Translations under genes and position numbers: made by a program
From: Diospyros lotus
Taxonomy: Eukaryota > Streptophyta > Magnoliopsida > Ericales > Ebenaceae
Length of the DNA stretch: 64,000 nt
Direction of reading: 5' to 3'
Assembly: GCF_014633365.1 (NCBI RefSeq)
Contig: NC_068352.1
Coordinates: 4,270,393-4,334,392, forward strand
In this document: piece after piece, positions 35,526-46,454 of the stretch
Layout: every line of letters starts with the position of its first letter
How positions within the stretch are numbered: the stretch's first letter is position 1
The notes under the pieces: model-generated
The model's input: only the letters and a program-made list of their open reading frames with translations
What the model was told of the DNA's origin: nothing
Databases searched by the model: none

Positions 35526-37513
35526 GGTGCAATGACTTATATTTTCACAAATCTTGTGGGGAATATACCACATGAGTTTGCTGCTATGCTCAATTCAATG
35601 GTATGTTAATATGTTAATTCTAAAATTATAAATTTTAATTTTTTCATTTTAAGTGATTGTCTATGTTTATCTCCACAAATACTCTTCAAAGTACGTTTTC
35701 GCCTTTTGTATACATTTAATACAATTTTATTTATTTTAGGCACCAAATGTGCATAGTGGACAAACATTACTAGCGATAAGGCCCTCTTCTATATCTAATC
35801 ATGACATTTGTGAGATACAACAACCTTCACACCAACAAAGTTGATGTATTGTTTAAATATTTGAACTATTTGAATATTAATTTTTTTAATTTTTACTTAG
35901 ATATGTAAGTCCATTTTGATTGGACTTTAATATGTTACAAATTTGGATATTTATATAAGTTAGATTGGATATTTATGGTTTGCTGATTAAATAGATTGAG
36001 ATATTGTGTTTGTGAATTTGGTATATAGGTTCAGGGGCGGATCTACATGTGAGTTGCCCTGGGCTGAAGCCCAGGCAGCCCATAAGAAAAATTAATTAGA
36101 TAGGCTAAAATTTTTAATTGTTTGGTAATAGCCTATCCCAAATTCACCCTAGCCCACTCTCAACCTAGCCCACTTCCCTTCTGGAAACCCTTATCTTCTC
36201 CACTTCTTCTTCCTCTCTCGACCTCTCTCTTACCCTCGCCGCCTCTCGCTCTCTGCCTCCTCTCTTTTTCTCGTCCGGCATCCGCTCGCGCTGGCACTCG
36301 CTCTCTGCCTCTCTCTTGCTCACGTTCGCCCTCGGCCCCTCTTGCTCTCGCTCGCCCTCGCTCTCTGCCTCTCTCTGACTCTTGCTCGCGCTCGCCCTTG
36401 GCCCCTCGCTCTCTTCATCTCTCTTGCTCGCGCTCGTCCTCAGCCGATGGCCCCTCTCTCTCGCCTCTCGCTTGCCCAGTTGCCCTCACTCTCTGCCTCT
36501 CTTGCTCTCTCTCGCCCTTGCCCTTTTCTCTTGCTCTCTCTTGATCGCTCTTACTCTCGCCGGCCCTAGCTGCTGCAACGCTGCCTCTCAGGTCTTGGCT
36601 CTCGCCCCGACGCCCTCTGCTCTGCCTCTCAGCCTCGCCCTTGCTCGCTGCCTCTATTTCATTTGATTGAGAGCTAGGTAACTTTTTTATTTATTTATTT
36701 TTGTCATATTGTTTTTTACTTGTTTACGCTTGATTTGTTGTTGATTGATTTGTTGAAGCTGCTGCTTTTTTTGAGCAAGTTATAAGTGATTTTTTTTGCT
36801 AATTTTGTGTTTGCTTGGAGTTGGATGTTTGACTGTTGCATTCAGTTAGGATTAGGAATACAATTGTCAATTATTATATTAACTTTTAAAATTTCAACCC
36901 CCCAACCTAAATTCCTGGATTCGCCCCTGTATAGGTTATAGATTTAAGGTTATTTGTGAGTTGGATATTTATGGTTTGATGATTAAACAAGTTCAGCTAT
37001 TGTGTTTGTGAGTTGGGTATACAAGTTATAAATTACAAGTTCTTTGTTTTGGTGATAAAAAATAAATAAATAAAAGAATTAAATTTTCTATGCTTTTAGT
37101 GGCAATTTTGAAATCGCCACTAAAGTCACTACTAGAATAGAAATTTATATTGAATTTTAGCCGCTACTAAAGTCACTACTAGAATAGAAATTTATATTGA
37201 ATTTTAGCAACAATTTTCTTAAACCATTGCTAAAAATAAAATACTTAATCGAAAAATCAAATGAACATTCAAATTTAGTGATGGTTAGAAACCCGTCGCT
37301 AAATGTTAGTAACCATCGAAAAATAATAGATTTTGCAACGATTCTTAAACAGTTGTAAAAAATATAACTTTGCGGCTGTTACTCTAACAGTTGCTAAAAA
37401 TCGCTGCAAAATGCTTTGCGACGGCTATATCTGTGGCGGTTTTCAAAATTGACCCAAAATGACAAAAAAAAAAAAAAAATGCTGCAAAAGTGCAATTTTT
37501 TTTTGTAGTTATT
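35526..37513 (+). mobile_element. CACTA (En/Spm)-type transposon remnant
   Basis: An exon-like end at about 35740-35845, after the acceptor TTTATTTTAG, resembles the last exon of a CACTA-associated protein. From 37082 the DNA is full of CGCCACTAAAG, CGTCGCTAAAT and GCGACGGC words, typical subterminal repeats of CACTA elements. The right end reads TTTTTTTGTAGT, the inverse of the ACTACAAAAA terminus. A 43-bp direct repeat lies at about 37124-37210. A 65-bp segment (35968-36031) recurs at 36961-37026. The left end is not identified. Confidence 0.5.
36032..36929. mobile_element. hAT-type element, 898 bp, with 8-bp target duplication
   Basis: The ends are CAGGGGCGGATCTA and, inverted, CAGGGGCGAATCCA. 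The flanks are TATAGGTT at 36024-36031 and again at 36930-36937, the 8-bp duplication expected of hAT. Inside is no transposase. Positions 36170-36650 are a CT/CG-rich low-complexity stretch (CTCGCTCTC-type) that makes long Ser/Leu-rich ORFs in all frames; these are not genes. Confidence 0.92.
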
Positions 37514-40500
37514 TGTAATACCCGGGAATAATTTGAGGATAAAAAATGATATTTGATAAAGGGCATAAATGAAAATTTGGAAAAAATAAGGCTATAGGGT
37601 ACACTAACACATCTTTGGACGACCGAATTAGTCAGAGGGAGTACCCCGGACCCTAGATAGGCAAGGAAAATAGTATAGTATTATCAATTAAAATAAATTA
37701 TGATTTTTGATGATGAAGGAAATAAGATCGGGAGCAGTTTTCGGTACAGCAAAAATACAGCTGCCGATTAGATCGTAATACCGAATTGTTATAGACGATA
37801 TCCAAAAAATCAACGGAGTGTGTCTAGGACTAATATTTGATGTATAGAACAACCCTTAAATGATTTCAGGTTGAATTGAGTGGATTTGAGGTCAAAACGA
37901 TCAATCGGGCCTAAGTGTAATTTTCTAAAATTGCCTAAGGGAGGTCAAAACGGTAATTTTTTGAAAGTTTCAAGGGAGAAATGAGAAGTACTAATCTTGA
38001 GGGTTTTAGTGATGGTGCTAGAAAGACCAAGGGCTTGAGGATAAGGGCCAAAATGCAAAAGAAAGTTTCTAAGGGGCTAAAGTGCAATTTTCGAAAATCT
38101 GCTCAGAAATGGCAGATCTGGCCACGATTTGTGGCCGAAAAATCCGGAGATTGCAGCTGTTCTTTGACAGGGAATGGCCAAGGCCGCGTAGGGGTGAAGC
38201 AATGGCCTCTGATTGGTCGGAAAAATGGACGAATTTGGCTATAAATAGCTGAGTTTTGGTAAGGGTTTGCATAAAAAATTTTACTTCGAATTTCTCACTT
38301 TTAGGAGCGAATCAGAGGTCGGAGATCAGGGGCTTTTGTTCCCCAGGTTGTGAGGAGTAATTCTGGGAATTTTGAGAGTTTTTGGAGTGGTATAGGGGTG
38401 TTTTTGCATTCAGTCGTATATATATATATATATATTGAGTGAAAGTGAAATCGACTTGTAGAGTAAACGATCGAAGGATCTAATAAGGGGCTTTTGGTCG
38501 CGAGGTTATGGGTAACTAATCTGAAAAGTTTCGTGTTAATCAGAGTTTGAATCGAAGATCAATTTGGCTCGCCGGAAAACGCAAAGCTTCGCTGGAGTCG
38601 GACTGTAAATCGTCCAATCGAGCTATTTTCGATGAGTTTTTCGGCCATGTGAGGGTGCCATTGTGATCGAATTGAGGAGGGCTTCAAGGTGGTGTCGTCG
38701 GATCAGCCATCGGAGCAGGTCACCAGTCGCCGTCGCCTGAGAAGATGATCGGAGGTATTTTTTATATTTTTTTAAATACTAAAAATATAGAAAATTTGAG
38801 AAAAAATAGAATTAAAGGAAATAAAATTCTGAAAAAATATCCAGAAATTCAAGCAAAATGAATAGTTTATTTTCATGAATTTTTATCCTGAAATTTCTTG
38901 AGGAGATAATTATTTTGGATTTTTAAAGGGAAATGTAAATGGAAAATAAATATGAGGGATTTTTATAAAATTCTGATAAAATTCCATAAGGGTAAGGAAT
39001 TTATTTTATGAGTTTTGGTGATTTTTCTTGAAGTAGATTCGAAGGAAATCAATGAGAAATAAATTTTCTCAAGGAAAAGTAATTATGGAAATTTGAGAAA
39101 ATAGGAGAAAAATCTTGAAAATTTCCAAAAAATTCCATAGGCTTATAAATATTTTTTTATGAATTTTTGTGGAGAAAAATTTAGAAAAAATGCTTGAAGA
39201 GGTATTTACTTGAAATTATCGAGAGAAAAATAGGAAGAAATTAGAGAAAAATAATGAGAAAATTGAAAAAATAGATATTGATTTCCCTTTGAATGTATAT
39301 GATGTCTAGGGTATCATTAAAACTTGAGGTTGAACTAGAGAGCGCCTGGCACGAGAATCAAGGTTGATCGGGCATGCATTTTGAGGAATCTTGAATTTAG
39401 CCCAAGGTGAGTGGTTTTGACCGAAAAGACTTAAAGTAGTATGTGAATGGTTTACTGTGAGTGTTCATCCCTATGGCTTGGTTTATTGTAATGGTTTGTC
39501 CAAACGATTATTTACACATGCATTGAATTTCGTACGATAAATTGCATACATCGAAATGTTGATTTTAAATTATGCATGTTATGATTTTCGGCATTGGCAT
39601 GTTGTATTGTCCATGTGGGACGTGGGTTGTTAACCTGTGACGTAGCTCTCGAGTGTCAGCACTCGAATGCGTGCCAAGGGTTAATATTATGTGACCCACT
39701 TGGGACGGGATTGAGACGGACTTCACCCTACGGTACTCAAATGGCGGGGCTGAGAGTGGACAACACCCCGATTGTTGGCTCAAGTGGTGGGGCTGAGAGT
39801 GGACACCACCCCAGGTTCCTTTGAGTAATAGCATTAAGGCCGAGGTGTCGTGGATTTCGGGATAGTGCTGATGTGACACTCTTGGGGCTAGGATTGCATT
39901 GGGTTTTGGAATGCTTTTGAGTAGAAGCGTAAAGCCTAACATTGACAATGGGGTGATTCCCGGGTTCATATGTTAAGGTTGTCCCTCTTAAACAGGATTA
40001 GTTTGCTAATGGGTCGGTGTGGTCGTGTTGCCTTTAAAGAGATTGCATTTTCCCCGGTTAGGGCTAAGTGCTATGTGGGATTCTCTTAGGTTGGGGCATG
40101 TCAGGATTTATCGGTTTTATATATGGTTTTGCATATCTGTATGAAAATATTTTTGAACTCTCACTTAGATGATTCAGCATCTAATTTGGACTATATCCTT
40201 GGAATATTCAAACGTTTCAGGTGAATGTAGTGGCGCCAAGGGAAAGAATATCATCGAGATGTAGCTGCTATGTTTAGTTTTCGTAGGTTTTGTCTATGAT
40301 TACGATGTTCAGAGGTTATGTAATATTTTGATATTTTCATATGAAACATCGATTTGGATAATTGTAAAAGGAATTGTCGGTTATATATCATTGAGGTTTC
40401 GATCTTGCTTCTGCTGATGTGATTGATAATACCTGTCTTAGTCTATTATTTTCTTAAATTTTGATATGCTGAGAAGGTATAATCGGGATTGTCGGGAAAT

Positions 40501-40613
40501 AATGAAGGTATGTATATCAAGAGACTTATGTTATGTGTATGAGAATATTGAAAAAAAAAAAATATTCTCGAAATTTCGAGGTAATGCTCGTTCTGAGAAG
40601 ACGGGACGTTACA
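37514..40613 (+). repeat. Solo LTR, family B, 3100 bp, with target duplication
   Basis: Starts TGTAATACCCGGG, ends GGGACGTTACA. TTATT flanks it on both sides (37509-37513 and 40614-40618). No internal genes, so it is a solo LTR left by recombination between the two LTRs of a full element. Related LTRs lie at 33030-34607, 60300-61709 and 61710 onward. A TATA box is at 38240-38247. Confidence 0.93.
38240..38247 (+). promoter_or_regulatory. TATA box of the family B solo LTR
   Basis: TATAAATA in GGCTATAAATAGCTG. The same position in the LTR at 61710 carries TATAAATA at 62434-62441. Confidence 0.7.
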
Positions 40614-40996
40614 TTATTTGTTGTATTTTTAGACTCTTTCCACAAAAAGGTCTAAAAATTGAACAATCAGAGGGCACGAGGAGTTCACCATGCAAACATT
40701 CCTGTAATATCTCGAAATTTGAAAATGATTAATAATTATTAATTATTTTATTTGTGGTGATTATTGAATATTTGTGGGTTAAAAGGAAATATTAATTTCT
40801 TTGGGAATTTGGAGATATAAGAAAAATAAATTAATTTAGTGGATTTTTGAAAGTTTTCGGGTGTAAGTGCAATAAAGGAAATTGGAGTCCGGGGTGTGTG
40901 TGCCAATAATGAAAGTTTTGGGTGCTAAAATGTGATTTGCCGAAGTGGCCGCAAATCACCTTAAATATAAGTGAAGGCATTATACGGTTAAAGGAG

Positions 40997-41066
40997 TCAG
41001 CTAGCGCGGGCGGTCGCGAGTGCTCGTGTGCTGGGTGAGGTCGCGGGTTCGAGCCCCCGCGGGTGT
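40997..41066 (+). promoter_or_regulatory. tRNA-like segment with B box in the solo LTR
   Basis: GAGGTCGCGGGTTCGAGCCC at 41035-41054 fits a pol III B box and tRNA T-arm. An A-box-like AGCTAGCGCGGGCGG lies about 40 bp upstream. A corresponding, weaker segment is in the Tekay LTR near 29818. Confidence 0.4.
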
Positions 41067-41107
41067 GCGCGCGCGCTGGAGAATTTTGGCTGATTTTTCA
41101 GCCAATA

Positions 41108-41139
41108 CCTTGCCCAAAACGGCGTCATTTTGGGCAAGG
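41108..41139. promoter_or_regulatory. 12-bp-arm palindrome in the solo LTR
   Basis: CCTTGCCCAAAA and its exact inverse TTTTGGGCAAGG surround CGGCGTCA. Equivalent to the ACGTC palindrome at 29737. Confidence 0.6.
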
Positions 41140-43794
41140 CGGTGGCAGCCATGTGCGGCTGCTGGGCGCGCCACGTGGCGCGCTATGAGCCACCCAATTT
41201 GCCTTGTGTTAAAGCAGCATTTTTGCTGCGATTTTAAGGCCGATTTCGGCCAAATTCGAAGCAGAATCAGGGAAAAAAAGGAAGAAGAAGAAGCAGCGCG
41301 CAGGGCCATTTTTGTGGGAGAAATCTCAGATTAAAAGAAGTTTAATCGCAGTTTAATTATCTCGGTAAGTAAATAAATGTGTATAAATCATTTTGTACGG
41401 TTGTAATTTAATTTTGGGCCTAATTTTATTAATTTTAAGAGTTTAATCTAATTTACAGTGTGTATTAATTTGGTGATGTTTAAGCGAGGAAACGCTGTAA
41501 TCAGCTGAACGAGGCAAGTTCTCCTCTACCCTTGCGATCTATTTCCATTTGGTGAACCCCTTGTCTTCCCTTAATTCGGTTTGGTTTTGCGTATTAATTA
41601 TATGAATTAGGGATGTTTTGGGCATGATTTAATTTAAAAGAAATATAAGATTTATTGGGATTTTATTTACGGGGTGCCTATGTAGGATTTAGATGGCTAA
41701 ATTAATTATATTATACGGTTAGATTTAAATAATGTGAGCCTCGGGTTTTATTAATCGCTATTAAACGTTTTACTTCGCAGCGGGAATGCAAGAAATAGAG
41801 GAAACGGCCGTGTAAAGGCAAGGCTTCTAACCATCTCCTCGTGTTCTTTAATTCCTGTGAGAGACTTCGTAGTTTCTCGTATTTTATCATCTCCCTTACT
41901 TTAATTCGGCGCCTAGCCTTATTTGTTGAATTATTATTCATCGGGTTTAATTTAAATTAAATCCAGGACTTTTAGAGTTTTATTTGTTGTGAGCCTATGG
42001 GGGTTTGTACCGCCCCCACTCGTTTTGGGAATGATGCTAAACCAGCTTGGGAACTAGGTTCTTAGACGGACGGGTTTATTTATGATTTTATCGGGTTTAT
42101 TTACAGTTTTTCTCAAATTTATTTATGGTTCGGTTAGAGCTATCGAGCAGTAGGGCAGGGGTCGGTTGTTGGTAACGTTAAGGTAGATTATTGTACGGCC
42201 CTGATGTGGACCATCGGATGGACACTCCTAGTCACTGACTGTTGACCGGTGCCGGGCACTGCTAACTAGCTCTGCCAGTATGTGATTTACTGCACGTTTA
42301 GATTTATTATATTGTTGTCCATGATTTGATATGCACATGGGTACGGGTTGCATATTGGGATATTCATTTATTGAGTATGCTTGGACACGGACATGCTAGT
42401 TTGGTTAGGTTGCATCCAGCACGGGCATATGCATCGCATGTGGTTTACTATGTGGGCGGAGCATGGCCTGATGCCTGGATGTATGGGCGTCGGTGTATCA
42501 CGTTGATGCTTACTACGCCATTGCATTGTTATGTGCATTGCATGGTTACCGGTAGTATTTAGTTCTCGGACGGGAGTACCGTTCCGAGGGAGCCTATGGC
42601 TCGGCTGTCGGGAGTACCGGCAGGGATACGGGTGTCGGGAGTACCGACATGGATGGGTGACGGGAGTACCGACCCGGGATGGCGCACAGATTGGCTGGAG
42701 GTATTTGTTATCGTCCAGGGCAGCGACAGGTTGGTATGGGACTTGGGTGCCAGGTGTCCTATGTGGGCCCCAAGGACCGGTATGTGCTTTAATTATGCTA
42801 TGCTATTGTGTTGTAGCGTCTCATGGCTTGTGTGTGCCTGGGAGTTTATTCTAGGGAGAGATTTCTGGTTTTGTGTAGCCTTCAGCCTTTATTTTCTTAT
42901 GCTTGCTGAGTCTCTCGACTCACCTTGTTTTTCCATCATTCCAGGTAATGGTAGCGTGGGCCATGGCAAGGGAGTCATCTTTTAGCGACAGAGTCGGTGT
43001 GGTGTACAGGCAGTCCCGTCAATCCCTATCAACTCTGATATCTGAGTAGGGTTTACCCTATTATTTTGTACTGTGCCAGGTCTTTTCTCGAGTCTCGTGT
43101 ATGCCGGCACAGGAGTTTGTGTTTCTTTATTTATTTTGTGGCCGCTGTGTTAGCGAGGTACCCGTAGTGCATGTATGTCTTGAGCTTTGCTTCCGCTGTT
43201 CTTATTTGTGTATACATGCCAGGGTGGTCTTTGTCTCATGTTTTATTCTTTTTTTCCTCTCGTAAGCGCTCCCGTTCGGGTAGTCCGGGTGGTTGGGAAT
43301 ATCCGGGCGGGGGTGCTTACAATTCCGATACTTAAATCATATATTGAAAATAACGAATGCAATATTAAAATCAGTATTAGAGATGCACCTTTTTAATAAT
43401 GAATGTCTATTTATTTATAGAGGAATATGGAGTAATTTTAAGCAATTTGATATTAGGATTCCTCGTAGATAACATCTATCTTAATTATTCCTAATTTGGT
43501 TGGGACTATAATTGTTATGGATAACATATATTTCTTATGAATAACGTTTATATTGTTCTTTTTGGAAATGAAATTTCTTATGAATGATATTTATCCTAAT
43601 ATTCTAAAATTATTTTAGAATTAATTTTTTTTATAGATAATTGTTTATCTTCTCAAAAAAAATTTCGTATATCTAAATTATCTAATTTACACATTTGTTT
43701 GAGACCCCTTGCATATAGGAAATTTATGCTCTTTATCCCAAAAAGATTATTTTGGATTTTTGAATTTTTTATGGACTTTTGTCTATGACACAAT

Positions 43795-44035
43795 ACTACG
43801 CTATGTTTCATTGTATATGCAAGATTTCGATTATAACTAATAATTTAATTTTAATATATATTGATATTTTTTATCAAGTTATTACAAAAAAAAAAGGAAA
43901 AGAAATTATAGTATTTATATTATGTTAGTTTTAATTTATATAGATGTTTTTTTATTGGGCTCAAATTAAATCTAAAAAAAAAAATATTTCATTGATTTGA
44001 CACATGAAATGAGAAGACTAATTGGATAGATATAT
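43795..44035 (+). repeat. Dispersed direct repeat, copy 1
   Basis: CTATGTTTCATTGTATATGC through GATTTGACACATGAAA is repeated in diverged form at 57255-57475 in the same orientation. Confidence 0.85.
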
Positions 44036-44644
44036 AATGTAATTAAACTTAAGAATGAAATAATAAGGCTTCTTTAATTAGAGACTGTTTGCTTTTCTTT
44101 TTTCTTTTTTTTTTCTCGTAGAGAATTTTCAAGTATTGGAATGTAATTGGCCTATTAAGGTGGCGATTCGACTTTTATCTGCATAAATTTTGTTTTATTT
44201 GTAATGGGGTTTCAATCTCGCTAAGATCAATTGAACAGCTCATTTACGTTTCGATATCAAGAAAAATTTTAAAATAAAATAAAATAAAATGAAATGAAAT
44301 GAAAATGGAGACAATGAAAATATTAAAATTTGTTTATTTTGACGTAACATATTTTATATTTTTTTAGATAAATTATTAAAAATATTAAATTTTAGTTTTG
44401 TTTTAATTTTAGGACGAATTTTTAATCTTCTTTCTTATAGAACATTCAACTTAATTTTTAGCTATAATTATAGAACACTGTCATTATTGACCACCTCTAG
44501 TATTTGGAAACAAAACTAAATAATCTTTCGTTTATCGTCTTTTGACAAGCTCCCTCCCTCCTCTTCCCCCCCCCCCCCCCGCGGTGCGCTCTCTTTCTCT
44601 CTCTCTCCTTATTGATGAAGTATAAAAGTTAATTGCCCACAGTA

Positions 44645-44830
44645 CATAGGTCAAGTGGTGGGCAAGTATCATAGGTCAAGTGGTGGGTAAGTGATACGCT
44701 GAGATTAGTATCAATAGGTCACAAGTTCAATACTCGGGTTAGGCAAGGGCCATTTGCGATTTACCTATTATGTCGAAATCAAGGGGAAGAGCGATGGGGA
44801 TTGAGCAAGGATAGTAATCCCAAGTATAAG
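44645..44830 (+). mobile_element. SINE-like head with pol III boxes
   Basis: A 25-bp unit (CATAGGTCAAGTGGTGGG...) is present twice (44645 and 44670). TAGGTCAAGTGG fits an A box, and GGTCACAAGTTCAATAC at about 44718 fits a B box, the usual head of tRNA-derived plant SINEs. The 3' end is not defined. Confidence 0.45.
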
Positions 44831-45746
44831 GATTAATTGACTCAAAAATATAGATATAAAAATATAATTTAAATAACGAAAAGTTTAAATTACCACGTGA
44901 AAATTTTCAGCACGCCAAACCGTTAGTGCGATTTTTCAACCAAACCAGACCACGGTCTAGTTTGGGTTCGGCCAAACCGCACCAAACCAGACTGCATTTG
45001 CGGTCTGGTTTGGTGTGATTTACTGCGATTTGAAATGTTACTTAAAATCACTAAAAAAGATATTTAAAAATAGTAAATAAAAACACAAATATTGGTAAAT
45101 AAAGACAATTAAATGTAAGTAAATAGGAGCAAAAAATAAAGACAAAATAGTGTAAAAATAAATAAGATGGGTTGCTAATTATTAGATTTTTATAATAATA
45201 ATTTTTTTATAATTTTTTTTATTATTTTCTTGGGCGATTCGGTTTAAAATCGAATCGCAAACTGTCTAAACCGCAAACTGCACAGTTTGGACAGAATTTA
45301 AACCATTTTCGACCGTAAAAAAAAAATCGATCAATTTGATTTAGTTCGATTCGACTTAGTCGATTTTCGCTATATATTATTTTTTTAACACCTCTAGTGG
45401 GAGGCAGCATTCATGGGTGTATCACGTTGGTGCGTTGGTAGAAGGGCGTGTGGCAGACGTACTGCACGTGGGTGCATTGGTACGTCTGGTGCACGCGTCA
45501 TTTCAATTCGTTGAGCCGACATTAAATTGCTTAAAATTTAATGCGTTGGTAAAGAAACATTGTTGGTTGTGAACATGTGATGCACGTGGGCATTAAATTA
45601 AGCCCACATCACATGCAAATTTTGAGTAATTAATTAACTCACTTCCATGCAAATGCCTATCATACTTTACGTAGACCTAGATGACCCGAAGAGAAAGAGA
45701 GGTCAAAAACAATAGTACACATACTGTTTTTAACTTAAAGGATCGG

Positions 45747-45753
45747 TATAAAA
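45747..45753 (+). promoter_or_regulatory. TATA box of the former Ca2+-ATPase gene
   Basis: TATAAAA, 98 bp upstream of the likely start codon at 45845. Confidence 0.6.
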
Positions 45754-46126
45754 CCTAGCCAACATCGCCGCTCCATTATCTTCAATCCATTCATTTCCAG
45801 TTCTTGGGCCCAAGTTTAGCCAATCCCGAGTTGTTGCTCAAACAATGGAAGATGGCTCCAATTCCTTCACAATAAGCCCAGAAAGACTGGAAGAACTGGT
45901 TCAAGCCAAGAATATCACTGAAATTGTTGCTGCTTAATTTAGACACCAACATTGATTCTGGAATATCTGGAACCTCTGCAGACCTCATCCGACGAACCCT
46001 AGCATTCGGATCCAACACTTTGGAATATCGGCCTTCTCTTTGTGACGCCAAAGGATTCCACCAACTTATTCTCGAAGCTCTCAAAGATTCAACGGTTAGC
46101 CTCCTGCTGTGCTGTGCAGCGCTCTT

Positions 46127-46454
46127 TGTTAGAATTAGTGAGGCTGCAGAAGGAAAAACAGGGCAGAAAACAAAGCTCAAAAGAAGGAACTTCTCTTAGA
46201 GATATTTAATCAAATAGGTGGTGGGCACAAAACCAGTTAATCTGGAGAAATCTGCTCCATAATTTCAGCAACCCAAATTGCCTGTAAATAGGCATTACAA
46301 TACGTGAAGACCGGATATTGTGGCACAACTACAACTGCATTTTGATTGAACTAAAAACCAGAAAAATACGAAACCACCTACTTCAACTAAACAGAAAACA
46401 TGGAAAATAAATAAATAAATACCAACTCAGCAAATGTTGAATCAGTCTTCAACA
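46127..46454 (-). repeat. 3' LTR of the copia element
   Basis: 328 bp, TGTTAG...CAACA. Same length as the right-hand copy. Confidence 0.95.

Larger units (their letters stand above)
40703..43321 (+). repeat. Solo LTR related to the Tekay-like element, 2619 bp
   Basis: Starts TGTAATATCTCG and ends GGGTGCTTACA, the reverse complement of the Tekay-like LTR borders. ATTCC flanks it at 40698-40702 and 43322-43326. It carries four CGGGAGTACC copies (42571, 42609, 42636, 42661) against three in the LTR at 27948. Several ORFs in the LTR (such as 42326-42562) recur in the other LTR and are not genes. Confidence 0.93.
43327..45660. other. AT-rich intergenic DNA
   Basis: Poly-A/T runs, a C-run at about 44563-44580 followed by a CT repeat, and short ORFs without domains. 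It contains one copy of a dispersed repeat and a SINE-like head, listed separately. Confidence 0.5.

Noticed and set aside
36122..36666. Three long Ser/Leu/Ala-rich ORFs on the plus strand
   Set aside because: All frames are open because of a CTCGCTCTC-type low-complexity tract inside a hAT element. No domain.
41035..41061. Possible tRNA gene
   Set aside because: Only a T-arm/B-box-like segment is visible. No acceptor stem or anticodon arm could be built, so not called as a tRNA.
41001..41334. Overlapping GC-rich ORFs on both strands
   Set aside because: Leader of the solo LTR; high GC leaves frames open by chance.
42326..42985. ORFs with residues such as RLHPARAYA and YVGGAWPDA
   Set aside because: They lie wholly in an LTR, and the same translated stretch occurs in the LTR at 28764-28949. 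LTR by-product, not a gene.
45791..46180. 129-codon minus-strand ORF
   Set aside because: Antisense of the pump N-terminus and LTR; no domain.
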